Source of the DNA: an uncultured Coriobacteriaceae bacterium
GTDB taxonomy: Bacteria > Actinomycetota > Coriobacteriia > Coriobacteriales > Atopobiaceae
DNA length: 5,751 bases
Assembly (NCBI GenBank): GCA_902772085.1
Contig: CACXZL010000138.1
Location: 1 to 5,751, forward strand
Reading direction: 5' to 3'
The position numbers were made by a program, and so were the translations under genes. Positions 1 through 5,751 of this stretch are shown here, piece by piece (position 1 is the first letter of the stretch; the number at the start of each line of letters is the position of its first letter). The notes under the pieces are model-generated. The model worked only from the letters and a program-made list of their open reading frames with translations, ran no database searches and had not been told where the DNA came from.

Positions 1-2
1 CG

Positions 3-800
3 GGCTCAGGTGCTTCCGCAGGTAGCTACAGCAATGGCGATGGCTACGCAGGTGTGGTGACAGCAAACAACGTGGGGCAGCCGACCGACCACGAATGGGA
101 TGACGAACGAGACAATGCCGAGGAGACGGGCTACGCCGTTCGCGAGCTCGTGAACTCAGCCGTTGGGCTCATGAACGAAGAGACGCGCGGCAACATGCCG
201 GCTGAATTTTTGGAGGCGGTGAGGCGAATCAACGAGCCGCCTCGTTTGGTATGGAACCAAGTCCTAAAGAAGTACGTGGGAACCATAAGCGCCGGCAAGC
301 GCAAGACGAGGTCTCGTCTCAACCGAAGGCAGCCGCTTCGCTACGACCTCTCCGGCTCCATGGATGACAAAACGCTCAAGATCGTAGTTGCCATAGACAC
401 GTCCGGATCGGTTGACGACAATCAGATCGCGCACATATTCAACGAGATGTTTGCCATCATGTCGCGGCGCAAATTCGAGATGACAGTGATTGAGTGCGAC
501 ACACGAGTTCGGCGGGTGTATCGCGTGCAAAAGAGAGAAGACATCCAGCTTTCGGTGCTTGGAAGAGGCGGTACGGCGTTTTCTCCCGTGATTGAGCACC
601 ACATGCTCAATCTCATGGCACACGATGTACAGCACTTCCCTAAGGTCAAACTTGCACAGGAGCAACGGATTGGACTCGAACAACGGCGGATACTCCTCCA
701 AGCGTATACCCGCAATGCCCTTGCTGGCGAAGTTCACCCTAAAGCGCATGCTCATGAGAAAGTAGCCATAGTACGTGTCGCGCTCGGAGATAAGATATAG
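3..800 (+). CDS. Inverted C-terminal half of a DUF2201-type protein (linker plus VWA domain), fragment
   Basis: This frame is open from the left edge and stops at 798-800, but only about 3-600 is genuine gene sequence. Visible in order are a Gly/Ser-rich linker (3-60), an acidic helical stretch with GYAVRELVNSAVGLMNEE and EPPRLVWNQVLKKYVG (about 140-280), and a von Willebrand A-like domain. The VWA domain begins LKIVVAIDTSGSV; the MIDAS motif DTSGS is at 396-410, with ECD near 495-503 and the later MIDAS threonine in GRGGT (561-575). This is the pattern of the C-terminal domain of DUF2201 proteins, which normally follows a metallopeptidase-like domain in the same chain. Here that partner half is on the opposite strand (935 to about 588). 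After PVIEH near 600 the frame reads antisense to the partner half and is meaningless to the stop. The GTG at 54 is not a real start: homology-like sequence continues upstream and no ribosome binding site precedes it. The end of the VWA domain is missing. The domain call is strong; whether any protein is made from this piece is doubtful. Confidence 0.8.
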   Translation, partial: GSGASAGSYSNGDGYAGVVTANNVGQPTDHEWDDERDNAEETGYAVRELVNSAVGLMNEETRGNMPAEFLEAVRRINEPPRLVWNQVLKKYVGTISAGKRKTRSRLNRRQPLRYDLSGSMDDKTLKIVVAIDTSGSVDDNQIAHIFNEMFAIMSRRKFEMTVIECDTRVRRVYRVQKREDIQLSVLGRGGTAFSPVIEHHMLNLMAHDVQHFPKVKLAQEQRIGLEQRRILLQAYTRNALAGEVHPKAHAHEKVAIVRVALGDKI

Positions 801-935
801 CTTCGTAAGCTCAAGCAGCTGCAAGAAGTCTCGCTCTATCCAATCCAAGACCTCTTTGGACGGCCCATCCACCTCAACGTCCGCAATGCAACCCTTGATT
901 CGAAGCAACAGCTCATGGATGTTGTTGGAAGTCAC
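264..935 (-). CDS. N-terminal half of the DUF2201-type metallopeptidase/VWA protein, fragment running into inverted DNA
   Basis: The GTG start at 935-933 overlaps the stop of the upstream AAA+ gene as GTGA and has GAGGAG 5 nt upstream, so the start is well supported. Residues 1-116 (935-588) look native. They include YGYFLMSMRFRV near residues 57-67 and a zinc-metallopeptidase-like helix HEIEHVVLNH (residues 107-116, with H107, E108, H111 and possibly H116). This matches the putative metallopeptidase domain at the front of DUF2201 proteins. From about residue 117 to the stop at 264-266 the frame is the antisense of the plus-strand VWA half, so the last 107 residues are an accident of the inversion. 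The segment that should follow the HExxH helix, and the VWA domain, are absent in this orientation. Proteins of this kind usually pair with a MoxR ATPase, which is the gene immediately upstream. As drawn, the product would lack VWA function and probably not fold. Confidence 0.78.
   Translation of the reverse strand: MTSNNIHELLLRIKGCIADVEVDGPSKEVLDWIERDFLQLLELTKLYLISERDTYYGYFLMSMRFRVNFASKGIAGIRLEEYPPLFESNPLLLCKFDLREVLYIVCHEIEHVVLNHGRKRRTASSKHRKLDVFSLLHAIHPPNSCVALNHCHLEFAPRHDGKHLVEYVRDLIVVNRSGRVYGNYDLERFVIHGAGEVVAKRLPSVETRPRLALAGAYGSHVLL
588..617. repeat. Inverted repeat at the orientation junction of the split DUF2201 gene
   Basis: GATTGAGC (590-597) and GCTCAATC (605-612) are perfect 8-bp inverted arms around the 7-nt spacer ACCACAT. 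On the minus strand the whole element encodes the metallopeptidase motif HEIEHVVLNH (617-588). On the plus strand the left arm also encodes the VWA residues VIEH that close the other half-gene. The left arm therefore belongs convincingly to both halves, and the switch of strand happens in or beside it. The intact gene would carry this roughly 10-13 bp sequence twice in opposite orientations: once at LNH and once at VIEH. Confidence 0.75.
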
Positions 936-2260
936 GAGCTCTCCTCAATAAGCTTGCGAGTCTGGTCGGACAGATCGAGCATGCCAATGAGGTCGCTTTC
1001 GAACACGTCAAACAGCAGCTCGATGAGGGGACTGCCGTCGTCAGTCATGGTCGCAGCGATGTTTTGGGCAAACAAGAGCTTTGTGGAGGAGTCGAAGCAA
1101 CGAACCATAACGGCAAGCTGCTTCTTCATCGTCTCGAAGCCGTGCTTGTCGAGCATCATAAAGTCGATGTTCTCCTTGAGGTATGCAAGCATGAGGTCGC
1201 ACGTCTGAAGCTTTTTTGCCGCAGACATTGCTTTGAGCGCATCGACATGTTTGCTCAGCTCCTCGTCGTCAGCAAGGAGCTCCTCAGGCATAAGCGCTCG
1301 TGCCTTTTCCACCCTGCTGGCGAAGAACATCGTGGCAACAGATGCTCCGAGCTTGGCGGAAACCAACGACTTCATGTCGCGCTCCACAACCTTTGGGTCG
1401 TTTTCCTTGCTGGTAAAGAACTCACGCACCTGGGGCTCACTCGACATAATGACGTCGACCATCTCCCAGCCACGCGGGGAGGGAGTTGGCTTCTCCTCGT
1501 CGTCTAGCCCCGAGTCGTCCGAGGACAGGCACTTGGGATTCTCTTTGATGAAGGCAAGCACCTCTGGCGATATACCGGCTTGCCTTCCGTATATCAGCCA
1601 TTCGCGCGCGTTGCCGTCCACTTTAATCTTGATGAATCGGTCGAGCTGCGCCGGATCCATCTCGTTGGTGGCATACATGCTCGTTTGCGTGCTGGGGTTC
1701 ATCGCGCCAACGAAAAACACCCACCAAGGGAACTCGTACCCGTTGACGCTGCGCGTGAGCAATATGTTCATGAGCTCCTTGTACACCGTGTTCTCGGTGC
1801 GGTTTATCTCGTCTATGAACACGATTACCGGCTTTATGCGGCCTTCGAGCAGGCTATCGATCTTTTTTGCGGGGGTAAGGTCATTCATGGCAAAGCGGTT
1901 CTCGTCGCCTGCCAAAACCGAGCTGACCTGCGGGCTCTTGCCAGCAAGTGCAAACAGGCGCTTCTCCTCCTTTTGGATGCGTTCGACTGCATAGTACGGC
2001 AAAAACCGAAAGCCAACCTCGCCATCCACATTCGTGTACTGATACGGCAATCCCGTGATCTCGCCCTCCTTGAGCGTACCACCCTCGATGGTTATGCAGA
2101 ATCCCCCCAAGTCGGTGGCAATGCTCTTGATCATTTGGGACTTACCGATGCCATGCCTACCCGATACGAGCGGCGTAATGGAAAGGTTCTGCTTGCCACA
2201 AGCGACGTTTGCCAACAGAACGCGCTTTATGAGCCTCTTGGCCTCGTTAATCGTTGTCAA
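932..2260 (-). CDS. MoxR-type AAA+ ATPase (442 aa)
   Basis: This is an AAA+ ATPase of the MoxR kind, a family that remodels partner proteins using ATP and is typically paired with VWA-domain proteins. Visible motifs are Walker A GRHGIGKS (residues 34-41), Walker B VIVFIDEINR (145-154), sensor 1 GAMNPS (185-190), the arginine-finger region QLDRF (205-209) and the sensor 2 motif SPRGWEMV (261-268). Walker A and B are about 110 residues apart, longer than in compact MoxR proteins; the extra part (about 60-140) includes LKEGEITGLPY and a charged helix. An acidic loop, SSDDSGLDDEEK, precedes sensor 2. A helical C-terminal region of about 170 residues follows. The start is TTG at 2260-2258, overlapping the previous stop as TTGA, with AAGGGAG 7 nt upstream; the next in-frame ATG lies beyond Walker A. 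The gene ends in the GTGA overlap with the metallopeptidase/VWA gene, its expected partner. ATPase assignment is firm; the substrate is unknown. Confidence 0.93.
   Translation of the reverse strand: MTTINEAKRLIKRVLLANVACGKQNLSITPLVSGRHGIGKSQMIKSIATDLGGFCITIEGGTLKEGEITGLPYQYTNVDGEVGFRFLPYYAVERIQKEEKRLFALAGKSPQVSSVLAGDENRFAMNDLTPAKKIDSLLEGRIKPVIVFIDEINRTENTVYKELMNILLTRSVNGYEFPWWVFFVGAMNPSTQTSMYATNEMDPAQLDRFIKIKVDGNAREWLIYGRQAGISPEVLAFIKENPKCLSSDDSGLDDEEKPTPSPRGWEMVDVIMSSEPQVREFFTSKENDPKVVERDMKSLVSAKLGASVATMFFASRVEKARALMPEELLADDEELSKHVDALKAMSAAKKLQTCDLMLAYLKENIDFMMLDKHGFETMKKQLAVMVRCFDSSTKLLFAQNIAATMTDDGSPLIELLFDVFESDLIGMLDLSDQTRKLIEESS
941..946 (-). promoter_or_regulatory. Ribosome binding site fixing the GTG start of the metallopeptidase/VWA gene
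   Basis: GAGGAG on the minus strand, 5 nt before GTG (935-933), lies within the last codons of the AAA+ gene. The next in-frame ATG is at residue 61, inside the domain, so the GTG is the likely start. Confidence 0.75.
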
Positions 2261-2964
2261 CAGCGCACTCCCTTAAGTCGTAGAAACGTATCGAGCTTTT
2301 TTGATCTGCTGTCCTTTGCCCGCCATTTGTTCTTGCCCTTTGTTAGCACCGTTTCGGCGTCAAAGTACCAAAAGTGCCGCATAAAGAACTCCTCCGAGAA
2401 CGTTTGCGTTGTGGCGACCTTATTGGCATCGAGCACCGAGAGATACTTCTCCAAAAAAGCCTCGGAAAAACTCATTCTGTCTAGGAGCACAGACGCCTCC
2501 CACTCGTTGAACAGCGAGAGATGCGCGTCGACGAACCGTTCGCCGATGAGGGGCTGGTTGCGAATGTACTCGCGAAAGAGAGTCTTGTAGCGCCCTGACC
2601 GGCGCAACACGCTCACGTCGGCCAATACGACCTCGTAAGGCGACTTGTGATCCTCCCTTGTCTCGTTGAAGGGAGACAGCTCGCTCATGGTGGAAGCCGC
2701 GCTTGGCAACACGACGCTTGGCATTATGCCCTTGTGGCTCCCTCCCTTACGGTTGCGATCGGACTCAGGTAACTGACTCGAGCTGGCCTTTTGTGCCTCT
2801 AGCAGTGCCATCTCACGAGCGTGCCGCTCGTCGTCAATGAGCCTCTTGCATTCGAGAACATATGGCCTGTCATAGTCGCCAGTAGCAAGCTCCTCCTCAA
2901 GCATTGCAATTTCGTCGTCCAACAGGTCGGCCGCTTCATCTTTTAAGATGCTTCGAACATCCAT
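2257..2964 (-). CDS. Unrecognised operon protein with acidic N-terminal helix and SEEF-type repeats (235 aa)
   Basis: I do not recognise this protein as a named family. Residues 1-60 are charged and heptad-like (LLDDEIAMLEEEL, later RLIDDERHAREMALLEAQKA), suggesting a helical hairpin or coiled coil. Residues 61-105 form a polar, low-order linker with SSS, NRKGGSHKG and PSAAS. The C-terminal half contains three units of about 23 residues: GERFVDAHLSLFNEWEASVL (141-160), SEAFLEKYLSVLDANKVATT (167-186) and SEEFFMRHFWYFDAETVLTK (190-209). A basic tail (KNKWRAKDSRSKK) follows. The repeats recall the short 'LSEEFI' helical units seen in some phage and large-virus proteins. ATG at 2964-2962 is preceded by AAGGGG 5 nt upstream, which overlaps the stop of the helicase gene 9 bp away. 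The stop overlaps the TTG start of the AAA+ gene. No signal peptide or membrane segment is evident. Its place in the operon and the basic tail suggest an adaptor or nucleic-acid-contacting subunit; this is inference. Confidence 0.82.
   Translation of the reverse strand: MDVRSILKDEAADLLDDEIAMLEEELATGDYDRPYVLECKRLIDDERHAREMALLEAQKASSSQLPESDRNRKGGSHKGIMPSVVLPSAASTMSELSPFNETREDHKSPYEVVLADVSVLRRSGRYKTLFREYIRNQPLIGERFVDAHLSLFNEWEASVLLDRMSFSEAFLEKYLSVLDANKVATTQTFSEEFFMRHFWYFDAETVLTKGKNKWRAKDSRSKKLDTFLRLKGVRC
2268..2274 (-). promoter_or_regulatory. Ribosome binding site fixing the TTG start of the AAA+ gene
   Basis: AAGGGAG on the minus strand, 7 nt before TTG (2260-2258), lies inside the end of the upstream coding region. 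It supports the TTG start, because the next in-frame ATG comes after the Walker A motif and would destroy the enzyme. With the 4-bp TTGA overlap it indicates coupled translation. Confidence 0.75.
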
Positions 2965-2969
2965 GTGCG

Positions 2970-2975
2970 CCCCTT
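2970..2975 (-). promoter_or_regulatory. Ribosome binding site of the 235-residue protein
   Basis: AAGGGG on the minus strand begins within the TAA stop of the helicase gene and lies 5 nt before ATG (2964-2962). The 9-bp intergenic gap leaves no room for a separate promoter, so the two genes are very probably on one transcript. Confidence 0.65.
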
Positions 2976-5751
2976 ACATAACGGGTCGATGCAAGCCGTT
3001 GATCAGCTGCTGAACATAGCAAATGTTTTGTTTGAAGAATCTCGCAAAATCCAGCTCCTTAAAGGGACTTGTTTTAAGCAGGTCTTGAAACGTCACGTCG
3101 CCGTTGGAGCGCGCATAGGCAATAATCTGCCTCATTATGTCTAGCTGTGCCGCACTCAGAACCTCGTGGTTGAGAAACGAACCGAACTTCGTCTGTATGG
3201 CCTCGTCGGCAATGCCGACCTGCTTACGCAGGAATGGAAGCAGCGGGGCGTTGTTTGACCATGCGGCATAGTCAGCCTTACTGCCAAGCTTTTCGTAAAA
3301 CACGTGCTCCAGGTGCTTCCGTTCCGCATCCTCGAGACCGTCCAGATTGCGCAGCTTCATGAGCGCTGGGTCGCCGCTATCGTTGAGGTATTCCTGGGCC
3401 TTCTGCTGATAGGGCTTCTGGCCTCCCGCGCCTTGGTCTCCGTTGCCCTCCAGCAACTCGTCCGCAATGTCGATAACGTAGTAACGCCGGTCGTCGGGAA
3501 TGTACTGCATGAGCCCACGCAGCTCTTTGCGCACGTATTCGGTACGTTCTAGTGAGAAGTCGTCCATGAGGTAGGCACCGTCGACCATCGCGGTAATGAG
3601 GTCTTTCTTCGCCATGACCTCTGGGATGGTCTTGAGCTTGAGCAGCGCCTCCATGCGCATCGTGAACATCGAAGAGGCGAGCCTAACGCCGTGGCGAATG
3701 GTCTGCGGATCCTTGCCCTCGGCCATGAACTCAATATATTTTGCCTCGACCGCATACATGAGCGAGTCAAAGCTGCGGACGCGGACCGACACCTTTTCCG
3801 CAGGAAAAAGCGGCAATATGTGCTCCACGATCTCCCGCTCGCTGTCGTCGGTGATGTTGTGCCAGCTCTCGGCAGTACGGTACTTGTTCACCAAAGCTAT
3901 GTTATGCTGCACGCGCACATCGTCATTGGTGAGCAGTCGCGTCTCCGCTATGAATTCCTTCCGAAGCTTGTCGCGGTAGGCAACGTCATAATCCGAAGCC
4001 CCCGCGCCTCCGTCGAGCAATCGCAGAATCCTGAGCTTGGAGTGGTTGATCGCAACCAACTGAGAGACGCCGTTTACGCCTTTGCTTCCCTTCCCATAGT
4101 CGACCATGGACCAAGACCCCGTGGTCGAGAAGTAACGGAAGTTGTCGTAATAGTCAAAGATCAGGAAGCCCTTCTTGTCCATCCCCGGGCCAAACACATC
4201 TGGGGACAGACGTGTGCCCCTGCCCACCATCTGCATAAACTTTATCTTAGAGCGCAGCTGTTTGAAGAATACGAGATTGAGGGCATCGGGCACGTCGATA
4301 CCGGTATCGAGCATATCGACGCTTACCGCAACCTGCGGCAGCTTGTCCCTATCGGCAAAGGCATCGATCAGCCGTTGACTTTCGTCCACCTTGCTGTCGA
4401 TGAGCTTGCAGAAGTCGGCGCCCAAGTGTCCAAACATGGTCTGGAACCGCTCTACGATAACCTCGGCCTCTTTGTGATGGCGGGCGAAGATAAAGGTCTT
4501 GCCCAGCTTGTCGCCTGCGTCGATCTTGAGTCCATTCTCCATGAGGTCACTGATCATAACGTCAATCGTTCCCTTGTTTACAATACCCGAATTCTTAGAA
4601 ACGGTATCGATCGTCGCTCCTTCAAGGTCGACATCCGTAAGGTCCTCGTCAAACGCCTCCTCGACGCTCTTCTTCTCGTCCTCCGTCAAGTCGTCGTAAT
4701 GAATGCCACGCCGTATAAGCTCCGTAGTGCGGTCCAAGACCTTGAACCCAACCAGATAGCCATCATCTATGGCCTCCTCCAGCTCATACGCAAAGTCCGG
4801 CTCGCCGGCAGGCAGCTCAAACACGTCATATGTGCTCTTGTTCTCCTCCGAGCGGGGCGTAGCCGTGAGTCCCACCATCAAAGAGTCGAAGTAATAGAAT
4901 ATAGATCCGTACTTTTTAAAAATCGAGCGATGCGCCTCGTCAATGATAATGAGGTCAAAGCGGCCGATAGTGAACTCCCGCGAGTCATCGTTGATGAGGT
5001 TAACCATGGTTTGATACGTGGAGAATATGATGCGCGCATTTGAGTCGCGCTCCCCCTCTCCCCCAACGTAGACCGAGGTGGGAACCTCTGGAAGCAGCTT
5101 GTTGAAGCTCTTGTGCGCCTGGCGCACCAAGCTCGTGCGGTCGGCCAGGAAAAGGATGTTCTTTACCCAATTCGCCTTGAGCATTACGTCCGCGATCGAT
5201 ATCGACACGCGAGTCTTGCCCGTGCCCGTTGCCATGACCAAAAGGCTCCTTCGCCTTCCGTCCATAAAGGCCTGGCACACACTCTGCACGGCTTTCTTCT
5301 GGTAGTCGCGATTGGTGACTTCGTCGCGAATCCGGGGGTTGGATATGTCTTGGCGAGAGGTCGCTCGCTGCTTGAGCAGCTCCAGTTCCTCGATGGTATG
5401 GAAATCAAAAACCCTGCGTACCTTGTACCCCAGCTGATCGAGACAGAAGATGCGATACCCATTCGTGTAATAGGCAATGGGTTTGTAGCCAAGTTCAACA
5501 GACATCTTAGCAGATGCCTCTTCAACGCGCCTACGCGCGGCAATCGGGCCCTGCTTGGCCATGGTCGTGTAGTCGATGATGGCCAGCGGACGGTTATCAC
5601 GACCATACAGCACGTAGTCGACCGTCTTGCCATCCGCGATCATACACTCAATGCCTGCGCTCGCAGGCATAGCTTGGTTAGGCCTGCTAACTATTGGCCA
5701 ATTGGCCTCGCAAAGAGACGCGGCTATAAAGAGCTTCTTGTTCTCCTCCTC
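2974..5751 (-). CDS. Type I restriction HsdR-like SF2 helicase, N-terminus beyond the window
   Basis: The frame is open through the right edge (visible from EEENKKLFIAASL), so the true start lies outside; 925 residues are visible. Numbered from the first visible codon: a degenerate HsdR nuclease-like domain (about 1-125) with VDYVLYG and, where E-A-K is usual, IIDYT (58-62); YYTNGYRIF (95-103), conserved in this family; NRDYQKKAV (147-155), a Q-motif-like helicase start; Walker A ATGTGKT (174-180); DEAH (271-274); TAT (296-298); SVDMLDTGIDVPD (477-489); and motif VI QMVGRGTRLSPD (507-518). A C-terminal region resembling the EcoEI R C-terminal domain follows, including EVLSAAQLDIMRQII near 850-870. 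Type I R subunits use ATP to pull DNA and cut it at a distance. This one keeps a complete motor but apparently lacks the standard catalytic residues. No methylase or specificity gene is in the window. It heads the translationally coupled operon. The motor assignment is firm; membership of a true type I system is not shown. Confidence 0.92.
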   Translation of the reverse strand, partial: EEENKKLFIAASLCEANWPIVSRPNQAMPASAGIECMIADGKTVDYVLYGRDNRPLAIIDYTTMAKQGPIAARRRVEEASAKMSVELGYKPIAYYTNGYRIFCLDQLGYKVRRVFDFHTIEELELLKQRATSRQDISNPRIRDEVTNRDYQKKAVQSVCQAFMDGRRRSLLVMATGTGKTRVSISIADVMLKANWVKNILFLADRTSLVRQAHKSFNKLLPEVPTSVYVGGEGERDSNARIIFSTYQTMVNLINDDSREFTIGRFDLIIIDEAHRSIFKKYGSIFYYFDSLMVGLTATPRSEENKSTYDVFELPAGEPDFAYELEEAIDDGYLVGFKVLDRTTELIRRGIHYDDLTEDEKKSVEEAFDEDLTDVDLEGATIDTVSKNSGIVNKGTIDVMISDLMENGLKIDAGDKLGKTFIFARHHKEAEVIVERFQTMFGHLGADFCKLIDSKVDESQRLIDAFADRDKLPQVAVSVDMLDTGIDVPDALNLVFFKQLRSKIKFMQMVGRGTRLSPDVFGPGMDKKGFLIFDYYDNFRYFSTTGSWSMVDYGKGSKGVNGVSQLVAINHSKLRILRLLDGGAGASDYDVAYRDKLRKEFIAETRLLTNDDVRVQHNIALVNKYRTAESWHNITDDSEREIVEHILPLFPAEKVSVRVRSFDSLMYAVEAKYIEFMAEGKDPQTIRHGVRLASSMFTMRMEALLKLKTIPEVMAKKDLITAMVDGAYLMDDFSLERTEYVRKELRGLMQYIPDDRRYYVIDIADELLEGNGDQGAGGQKPYQQKAQEYLNDSGDPALMKLRNLDGLEDAERKHLEHVFYEKLGSKADYAAWSNNAPLLPFLRKQVGIADEAIQTKFGSFLNHEVLSAAQLDIMRQIIAYARSNGDVTFQDLLKTSPFKELDFARFFKQNICYVQQLINGLHRPVM

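Noticed and set aside
264..588. The minus-strand continuation after HEIEHVVLNH as a novel domain
   Set aside because: It is antisense to the MIDAS-containing VWA half on the plus strand; its translation has no family-like pattern.
601..800. The plus-strand continuation of the VWA frame after VIEH as a novel C-terminal domain
   Set aside because: It is exactly antisense to the metallopeptidase N-terminal half, which carries HEIEH and a well-placed start, so the continuation is not a real domain.
1580..2590. A 336-codon open frame on the plus strand across the AAA+ gene and part of the 235-residue gene
   Set aside because: It is antisense to two real genes with clear motifs, and its translation shows no domain-like pattern.
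3691..5043. A 450-codon open frame on the plus strand opposite the helicase gene
   Set aside because: It is antisense to strongly conserved helicase motifs, shows no recognisable domain and no good ribosome binding site; it is a by-product of codon bias.
2974..5670. Starting the helicase at the ATG at 5670
   Set aside because: The frame stays open with family-like sequence (KKLFIAASL, NWPIVSRPNQ) through the right edge and no ribosome binding site precedes this ATG, so the start is outside the window.
5651..5670. Near-perfect palindrome, 9-bp arms with a 2-nt centre, in the helicase gene
   Set aside because: It lies within the codons for MPASAG in a conserved coding region; no regulatory context, so probably chance.
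5696..5707. 12-bp perfect palindrome GGCCAATTGGCC
   Set aside because: It lies inside the helicase reading frame with no second copy seen; most likely incidental.

Overview
The window is bacterial, dense protein-coding DNA with a G+C content a little above half by eye. It uses ATG, GTG and TTG starts with strong purine-rich ribosome binding sites. I cannot place the organism; a gut-type Actinomycetota or Bacillota accessory island is only a guess. Both ends of the window cut through genes. No rRNA, tRNA, CRISPR array, insertion sequence, terminator or promoter is visible, and no non-coding gap exceeds about 10 bp.

Layout: one minus-strand operon read from right to left. (1) 5751-2974: a type I restriction HsdR-like superfamily 2 helicase, open through the right edge, whose N-terminal nuclease-like domain lacks the usual E-x-K catalytic motif. 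(2) 2964-2257: an unrecognised 235-residue protein with an acidic, probably coiled-coil N-terminus and three short SEEF-type helical repeats in the C-terminal half. (3) 2260-932: a MoxR-type AAA+ ATPase with a TTG start. (4) From 935: the start of a DUF2201-type protein (metallopeptidase-like domain followed by a von Willebrand factor A domain). Genes 2/3 and 3/4 overlap by 4 bp and genes 1/2 are 9 bp apart, so the four were built to be translated together.

The most striking feature is at 590-612. The metallopeptidase half of gene 4 runs on the minus strand from 935 to about 588, and then the sequence flips. The linker and VWA half of the same kind of protein lies on the plus strand from 3 to about 600, head-on to the first half. 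The flip sits inside an 8-bp perfect inverted repeat that encodes the zinc-binding HEIEH...LNH motif. Either the gene has undergone a real short-repeat inversion (disruption or a phase switch), or this is a fold-back chimera from amplification or assembly. The sequence alone does not decide, but the DNA left of position 1 would.

Functionally, an HsdR-like DNA motor, a MoxR ATPase and a VWA/metallopeptidase partner in one coupled operon suggest a DNA-directed conflict (defence) system in which MoxR and VWA act as a remodelling pair. No HsdM or HsdS is visible; they could lie beyond the right edge. The defence role is inference from family and context.
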